DNA of 64,000 nucleotides from Algoriphagus sanaruensis (GTDB lineage: Bacteria > Bacteroidota > Bacteroidia > Cytophagales > Cyclobacteriaceae): the NCBI RefSeq assembly GCF_001593605.1, contig NZ_CP012836.1, forward strand, positions 1,988,501 to 2,052,500, given 5' to 3'. Made by a program: the position numbers and the translations under genes. Positions 59,466-64,000 of this stretch are shown one piece after another. Under the pieces are notes generated by a model. The model did no database searches. It had not been told where the DNA came from and saw only the letters and a list, made by a program, of their open reading frames with translations. The stretch's first letter is position 1. The number at the start of each line of letters is the position of its first letter.

Positions 59466-61475
59466 TTATAGGTTATTAAAAATTTGATCAAAAACCTGCT
59501 CATTTACTAGATTTGGGACAGTGATTTTAAGTCTTGGATTTCGTTCCATTTCCCGCTGAATGGCTTCCATTGCCCCTTCATTTCTGGCCCATGCGCGACG
59601 GGAAATCCCATTGTTCACATCATAAAACAACATGGATTTTAGCCTTCTCTCCGCATCTTGACTGCCGTCCAAAACGAGTCCGAATCCTCCGTTGATTACT
59701 TCTCCCCAACCTACACCTCCTCCATTGTGAATGGAAACCCAAGTAGCTCCTCTGAAGCTGTCACCAATTACATTATGGATAGCCATATCAGCTGTGAATC
59801 GGCTGCCATCGTAAATATTGCTGGTTTCCCGATAGGGGGAATCTGTACCACTCACATCATGATGATCTCTCCCTAAAACAATTGGAGCAGATATTTCACC
59901 AGATGCAATAGCTTGATTAAAGGCGGTTGCAATTTTCGCCCGACCTTCCGCATCGGCATAGAGGATTCTAGCCTGTGAACCCACCACTAAGTTGTTTTTC
60001 TCTGCTTCTTCTATCCAAATAATATTGTCTTGTAATTGCTGTGCAATGGATTGGGGAGCTGACTTTTGGATTTCCCTGAGAACAGTAGCTGCGAGTTGAT
60101 CCGTTTTTCTAAGGTCTTCTGAGTTGCCAGAGGTACAAACCCATCGGAATGGACCGAATCCGAAATCAAAACACATAGGGCCTAAAATATCCTGCACATA
60201 ACTTGGGTATTTGAAATCTAGTCCATTGGGAGAAAAAACATCAGCACCTGCTCGGGATGCCTCAAGCAAAAAGGCATTCCCATAATCAAAAAAGTAAGTT
60301 CCTTTGGCGGTATGTCGATTAATTGCTGCAGCTTGTCTTCGTAATGATTCCTGGACTTTTTCTTTAAAGGCGATTGGATTTTCAGCCATAAGTTGATTGG
60401 CTTCTTCGAATGTAAGGCCTACTGGATAGTATCCACCGGCCCAAGGATTATGAAGGGATGTCTGGTCTGAACCGAGTTCAACAAAAATGTTTTCTTCATC
60501 AAATCGCTCCCAGACATCTACCACATTTCCTAAAAAAGCGATCGAAACTACTTCTTCCCCTTCCTTTGCATTTTTAACTCTTTGCACCAATTGGTCCAAA
60601 TCTTCGATCAATTCATCTACCCAGCCTTGGGCATGACGCTTTCTAGCAGCTGCAGGATTGACTTCTGCGCAAACCGTTACACAGCCGGCGATATTGCCTG
60701 CCTTGGGCTGTGCTCCGCTCATGCCTCCCAGTCCTGCCGTTAGAAAAAGTTTACCTCTGGAAGTTTGCCCAGATCCCAATTTTTTCCGAAATGCATTCAT
60801 GACCGTAATGGTTGTTCCATGTACAATTCCTTGAGGGCCGATGTACATGTAGGATCCCGCGGTCATTTGGCCATATTGCGTTACACCAAGTGCATTAAAT
60901 CGCTCCCAATCATCTGGTTTAGAATAGTTTGGAATCATCATACCATTTGTTACAATGACTCTCGGGGCTTCCAGGGAGGAAGGAAAAAGTCCCATCGGAT
61001 GACCGGAATACATGTGCAAGGTTTGCTCATCGTTCATTTCTGATAGGTATTTCATGGTAAGGAGATATTGGGCCCAGTTTTGGAACACGGCTCCATTTCC
61101 TCCGTAGGTTATCAATTCTTCAGGGTGTTGAGCTACTGCGGGATCAAGGTTGTTTTGAATCATGAGCATAATCGCCGCAGCCTGTTTAGATCGAGCAGGG
61201 TACTCCGTAATCGGACGTGCAAACATTTCATAATCCGGCATAAATCTGTACATATAGATTCTGCCGTATTCTTTGAGTTCCTCTAAAAATTCCTTGGCTA
61301 ATGTTGCATGCCAATCCGAAGGAAAGTATCGTAATGCATTTTTTATTGCCAGTTTTTTCTCCTCATTTGAAAGAATGTCTTTGCGTTTTGGAGCATGAGA
61401 AAAGGAGGGATTCCGGTCTTTTTTTGGAGGAAGATTTGAAGGGATTCCTTGTATGATTTGATCTTGAAAGTTCAT
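59466..61475 (-). CDS. hutU: urocanate hydratase (HutU), long form
   Basis: A 669-residue enzyme that hydrates urocanate to imidazolone propionate. Typical signs: YGGNGAVFQNWAQYLLTMKYL, MYSGHPMGLFPS, the NAD-binding LTAGLGGMSGAQPKAG near residues 245-260, and the active-site part with WVCTSGNSEDLRKTD and GRDHHDVSGTDSPYRET. Bacterial HutU are usually about 555-560 residues; this one is about 110 longer, resembling in length the eukaryotic form (UROC1). It lies between hutI (46 bp) and hutG (72 bp) in the operon. Confidence 0.95.
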   Translation of the reverse strand: MNFQDQIIQGIPSNLPPKKDRNPSFSHAPKRKDILSNEEKKLAIKNALRYFPSDWHATLAKEFLEELKEYGRIYMYRFMPDYEMFARPITEYPARSKQAAAIMLMIQNNLDPAVAQHPEELITYGGNGAVFQNWAQYLLTMKYLSEMNDEQTLHMYSGHPMGLFPSSLEAPRVIVTNGMMIPNYSKPDDWERFNALGVTQYGQMTAGSYMYIGPQGIVHGTTITVMNAFRKKLGSGQTSRGKLFLTAGLGGMSGAQPKAGNIAGCVTVCAEVNPAAARKRHAQGWVDELIEDLDQLVQRVKNAKEGEEVVSIAFLGNVVDVWERFDEENIFVELGSDQTSLHNPWAGGYYPVGLTFEEANQLMAENPIAFKEKVQESLRRQAAAINRHTAKGTYFFDYGNAFLLEASRAGADVFSPNGLDFKYPSYVQDILGPMCFDFGFGPFRWVCTSGNSEDLRKTDQLAATVLREIQKSAPQSIAQQLQDNIIWIEEAEKNNLVVGSQARILYADAEGRAKIATAFNQAIASGEISAPIVLGRDHHDVSGTDSPYRETSNIYDGSRFTADMAIHNVIGDSFRGATWVSIHNGGGVGWGEVINGGFGLVLDGSQDAERRLKSMLFYDVNNGISRRAWARNEGAMEAIQREMERNPRLKITVPNLVNEQVFDQIFNNL

Positions 61476-61520
61476 TTTGTTGAGAGTTAAAGGCTTGACT
61501 TCAGGTAATTTTCTAATTTT

Positions 61521-62771
61521 TCAATCTTCCAATTTTCCAATCACTCGGCTTCCTTTCTTCCACACTTCTTCCGGCTTCATCTTCCCTTGTTGATACAGAA
61601 TCTCTCGGTAGTCTGAAGTAGGGAAAAGGATAAAATCTGCAAGTTGACCTGCAACTAATTTTCCGCGATCATGCAATCCAAGGGCTTCGGCTGCTCGGAA
61701 GGTTATTCCTGCGAAAACTTCTGCTGTGCCGAGTTTTCCGAAGGTGGCTAGAATCGATGCTTGAGCCAATAAATCACCCATGGGAGCTGATCCAGGATTC
61801 CAATCAGAAGCAATTGCTAAAGCCCCCCCTTGGTCAAGGAGTTTTCGGGCGGGAGTAAAAGAGCAACCTAATCCAATGGAGGCGCCTGGCAGGGCTACCG
61901 CAATAGTTGCAGACTTGGCCAAGTTTTCAATTTCAGCTTCTCCTGAAGCTTCTAAATGGTCTGCTGATTGAGCTCCGAATGCTACGGCCAACTTGGAACC
62001 ACCGGTCGTAAATTGATCAGCGTGTACAGTGAGGTCAAATCCCATTTCCATGGCCTTTCGGAAATAGGAATTGATTTCTTCAGATGAAAAAGCACTTTTT
62101 TCGATGAAGGCATCTATCCGATTGCTAAGCTTTTCCTTTTTTAGAAACGGGAAAAGTTCATTGGAAATCAACTCCAAGTATTCGGAGTTTGAACCAGTAA
62201 AATCCTTGGGATTAATATGTGCAGCAAGACATGTGGAAATAATTGTGGCTTGAGAGAGACTCTTTGCTTCATGGATAGCCCTAAGCATTTTTAATTCTTC
62301 ATCCACTGAAAGCCCATATCCACTTTTTACCTCGATGGTAGTCACTCCTTCAGAAAGGTGTCGATTGGCATTTTTGGCAGTGATTTGAGCTAATTCGGAT
62401 TGATTTAGTTTCCGAGTTTGTGTCACCGTATCCCAAATTCCGCCTCCAGATTGGGCGATTTCGAGGTAGGTTTTTCCCGAATTTCGCATCGCAAAATCCT
62501 TGGCCCGACTTCCTCCAAAACAAAGATGGGTATGACAATCCACCAACCCGGGGAGAGCTACAAATTCACCGGCCAACTCAATAATTTCTTCCTTAGGAAA
62601 TTGCCGATGAAGTTTTTCCCAGTTTCCTACTTGTAGAATTGTTGGTCCATCGATCAGAATTCCTGCTTGTTCAATGATTTCTAATTGATCGTCTTTTAGC
62701 GGTCCTTTTACAGGTAGACCGTTCAAAGTCACTACTTGGGTAATCGGGCCGATTAATTTTAGCTTTTTCAT
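61521..62771 (-). CDS. hutI: imidazolonepropionase (HutI)
   Basis: A 416-residue amidohydrolase that opens imidazolone propionate to formiminoglutamate. Metal ligands are visible: VDCHTHLCFGG (HxH), VHADQFTTGG (His) and IASDWNPGSAP (Asp), as in known HutI. The strings FAMRNSGKTYLEIAQSGGGIWDTV and TTIEVKSGYGL are typical of HutI. I chose ATG 62771; the longer frame reaching 62831 overlaps the hutH stop region. Sits 25 bp after hutH. Confidence 0.94.
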   Translation of the reverse strand: MKKLKLIGPITQVVTLNGLPVKGPLKDDQLEIIEQAGILIDGPTILQVGNWEKLHRQFPKEEIIELAGEFVALPGLVDCHTHLCFGGSRAKDFAMRNSGKTYLEIAQSGGGIWDTVTQTRKLNQSELAQITAKNANRHLSEGVTTIEVKSGYGLSVDEELKMLRAIHEAKSLSQATIISTCLAAHINPKDFTGSNSEYLELISNELFPFLKKEKLSNRIDAFIEKSAFSSEEINSYFRKAMEMGFDLTVHADQFTTGGSKLAVAFGAQSADHLEASGEAEIENLAKSATIAVALPGASIGLGCSFTPARKLLDQGGALAIASDWNPGSAPMGDLLAQASILATFGKLGTAEVFAGITFRAAEALGLHDRGKLVAGQLADFILFPTSDYREILYQQGKMKPEEVWKKGSRVIGKLED

Positions 62772-62796
62772 TGGAAGATTTCCTGAGTGTGCCTTA

Positions 62797-64000
62797 TTAA
62801 TAACTAAAAACTTTACTCCATTCTGTTTCAAAAGCTAAACCTTCTGATTCTGCTATTCTTTTGGCTAATTCGATCAGCTCTCCTGATTTGACGAGGTCAA
62901 TTGCAGTTTCCATGTCCTCGTACATGATGCGATCTGAAACGATCGGTTCAATGTCCTGCCTGACTCGATTATAAAGAGCGGTCATGATTTTTCCTGACTT
63001 CAGCGGAGCATGGTAATCCATGGCTTGAGCGGCATAAAACAGTTCAATGCCAAGAATCTTTTCTACATTTTCAATCACTCTGAGGGCTTTGCGAGCACCA
63101 ATACTTCCCATACTCACGTGGTCTTCTTGCCCTAGTGAGGTGGGGATCGAGTCTGCGGAAGCCGGAAAGCAAAGGCCTTTATTTTCCGAAGCCAAGGCTG
63201 CTGTGGTGTATTGCGGGATCATTAAGCCTGAATTAAGTCCCGTTTCTTTCAGCAATAGTTTTGGAACACCCGGTGTGTCGCCTTCGATGGAAAGATAAAT
63301 TCTACGATCGGCAATATTTCCAATTTCAGATGCTGCAAGTGTTGCATAGTCCAAGGGTAAGGCAATGGGTTGTCCATGGAAATGACCTCCTGAAATAGTA
63401 TGCTCTGCATCAAATACCACCGGATTGTCAGTTACTGAATTAATTTCAATTTCTAATGTATTCTTCAAATGCAAGTAAGCATTCCAGCTAGCCCCATGAA
63501 CTTGAGGCATGCACCGGAGAGAATAGGGGTCCTGAACTCGCGTACAGTGAAGATGAGATGCGACGATTTCTGAGTCTTTCAGCAGGTTTAAGATCGTTTG
63601 GGCCACATGCTTATTTCCAGCATAAGGCCGGAGTTGATGAAGTTCTGCTGAAAAAGGCTTTACAGATCCCATAAGTCCTTCAAGCATCATGGCTCCACTA
63701 ATATTTGCATGTGAAAGCAAATTGAATAATCGTTCTACCACTTTGATACCATGGGCAGCCATAAACTGAGTCCCATTGATTAAGGCAAGTCCCTCTTTTG
63801 GACCAAGCTGCAAGGGTCGTTTGTCGAATTGGTCCAAAACCGTATCGGTTCGTTCCATTTTACCTTGGAAGTGAACTTTTCCCAAACCGATTAAGGGTAA
63901 AAACAAGTGTGATAAGGGTGCCAAATCACCCGATGCCCCAACTGAACCTTGAATCGGAACCACCGGAATGATGTCTTTCTCCAACATCCAGATGATTCGC
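62797..64000 (-). CDS. hutH: histidine ammonia-lyase (HutH), 5' end outside the window
   Basis: The C-terminal ~400 residues of histidine ammonia-lyase, which deaminates histidine to urocanate. The Ala-Ser-Gly tripeptide that forms the MIO cofactor is present in QGSVGASGDLAPLSH near the right edge. Other hallmarks: LALINGTQFMAAHG, SLRCMPQVHGASWNAY and PALASENKGLCF-like LASENKGLCFPASADSIPTSLGQEDHVSMG. The frame continues upstream without a stop to base 64000, so the first ~100 residues lie outside. It heads the visible hutH-hutI-hutU-hutG operon. Confidence 0.95.
   Translation of the reverse strand, partial: RIIWMLEKDIIPVVPIQGSVGASGDLAPLSHLFLPLIGLGKVHFQGKMERTDTVLDQFDKRPLQLGPKEGLALINGTQFMAAHGIKVVERLFNLLSHANISGAMMLEGLMGSVKPFSAELHQLRPYAGNKHVAQTILNLLKDSEIVASHLHCTRVQDPYSLRCMPQVHGASWNAYLHLKNTLEIEINSVTDNPVVFDAEHTISGGHFHGQPIALPLDYATLAASEIGNIADRRIYLSIEGDTPGVPKLLLKETGLNSGLMIPQYTTAALASENKGLCFPASADSIPTSLGQEDHVSMGSIGARKALRVIENVEKILGIELFYAAQAMDYHAPLKSGKIMTALYNRVRQDIEPIVSDRIMYEDMETAIDLVKSGELIELAKRIAESEGLAFETEWSKVFSY

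Noticed and set aside
1..64000. CRISPR arrays, tRNA or rRNA genes, insertion sequences, prophage
   Set aside because: I scanned for repeated spacers, cloverleaf or rRNA motifs, transposase genes and phage structural genes and found none.

Overview
The window looks like a chromosomal segment of a member of the Bacteroidota, most likely a Cytophagales/Cyclobacteriaceae (Algoriphagus-like) bacterium. Reasons visible in the sequence: eight-helix FtsX/MacB permeases, GSCFA, DUF1080, DUF4397 and DUF2141 proteins, an ECF sigma factor followed by an anti-sigma-like outer-membrane protein, a TonB-dependent-receptor-like barrel, menaquinone genes (menB/menE), almost no Shine-Dalgarno sequences, and promoters resembling the Bacteroidota TTTG / TAnnTTTG type. 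The taxonomic placement is inference. I saw no rRNA, tRNA, insertion sequence, CRISPR array or prophage.

Layout. 1-12.5 kb: two efflux-type operons. Operon A has two FtsX permeases (343-5336). Operon B has a third permease, its LolD/MacB-type ATPase and a TolC channel (8016-12543). Between them lie a DUF1080 protein and a Tat-exported Gfo/Idh oxidoreductase. The two operon heads share a palindrome and, 60-61 bp further on, a sigma-54-like element. 12.5-20.3 kb: GSCFA protein, DUF255 thioredoxin-like protein, primosomal helicase PriA, ECF sigma factor and membrane-anchored partner. 20.4-24 kb: DUF4397 lipoprotein, a pyruvate-kinase-like protein without the usual C-terminal domain, a KirBac potassium channel. 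24-31 kb (minus strand): a Mo-dependent dehydrogenase pair (IorA/IorB type), a second Tat-type Gfo/Idh protein, a SnoaL-plus-TolB-propeller protein and a degenerate M23-like protein. 31-35.4 kb: Crp-like regulator, MFS transporter, SnoaL-like protein, outer-membrane protein and AraC regulator.

35.5-40.3 kb is a molybdenum cofactor cluster (moaA, moeA, a TauE/SafE permease, moaD, a MoeB/ThiF-rhodanese fusion, moaE). It probably feeds the IorAB enzyme 9 kb away; moaC and mobA are not in the window. 40.3-46.7 kb (minus strand): an unrecognised 598-residue protein that looks like a flavin TIM-barrel enzyme with a cysteine-rich tail, then a tight amine oxidase / nitrilase-family hydrolase / secernin-like Ntn-hydrolase operon, and a TlpA-like thioredoxin. 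46.9-52 kb: Tex, and a large outer-membrane beta-barrel protein. 52.2-56.3 kb: a small unknown protein coupled to a self-cleaving LexA/cI-like repressor with an operator-like palindrome, a TIR-domain membrane protein, an unknown protein, a 2OG-Fe(II) oxygenase and a DUF2141 protein. 56.3-58.3 kb: menE and menB. 58.4-64 kb: a histidine utilisation operon (hutH-hutI-hutU-hutG, minus strand) whose first gene runs off the right edge.

Most promising for new biology: the unknown 598-residue enzyme, the amine oxidase/nitrilase/secernin operon, the shared control architecture of the FtsX operons, and the repressor/small protein/TIR neighbourhood. I did not find a system I can call new with confidence.
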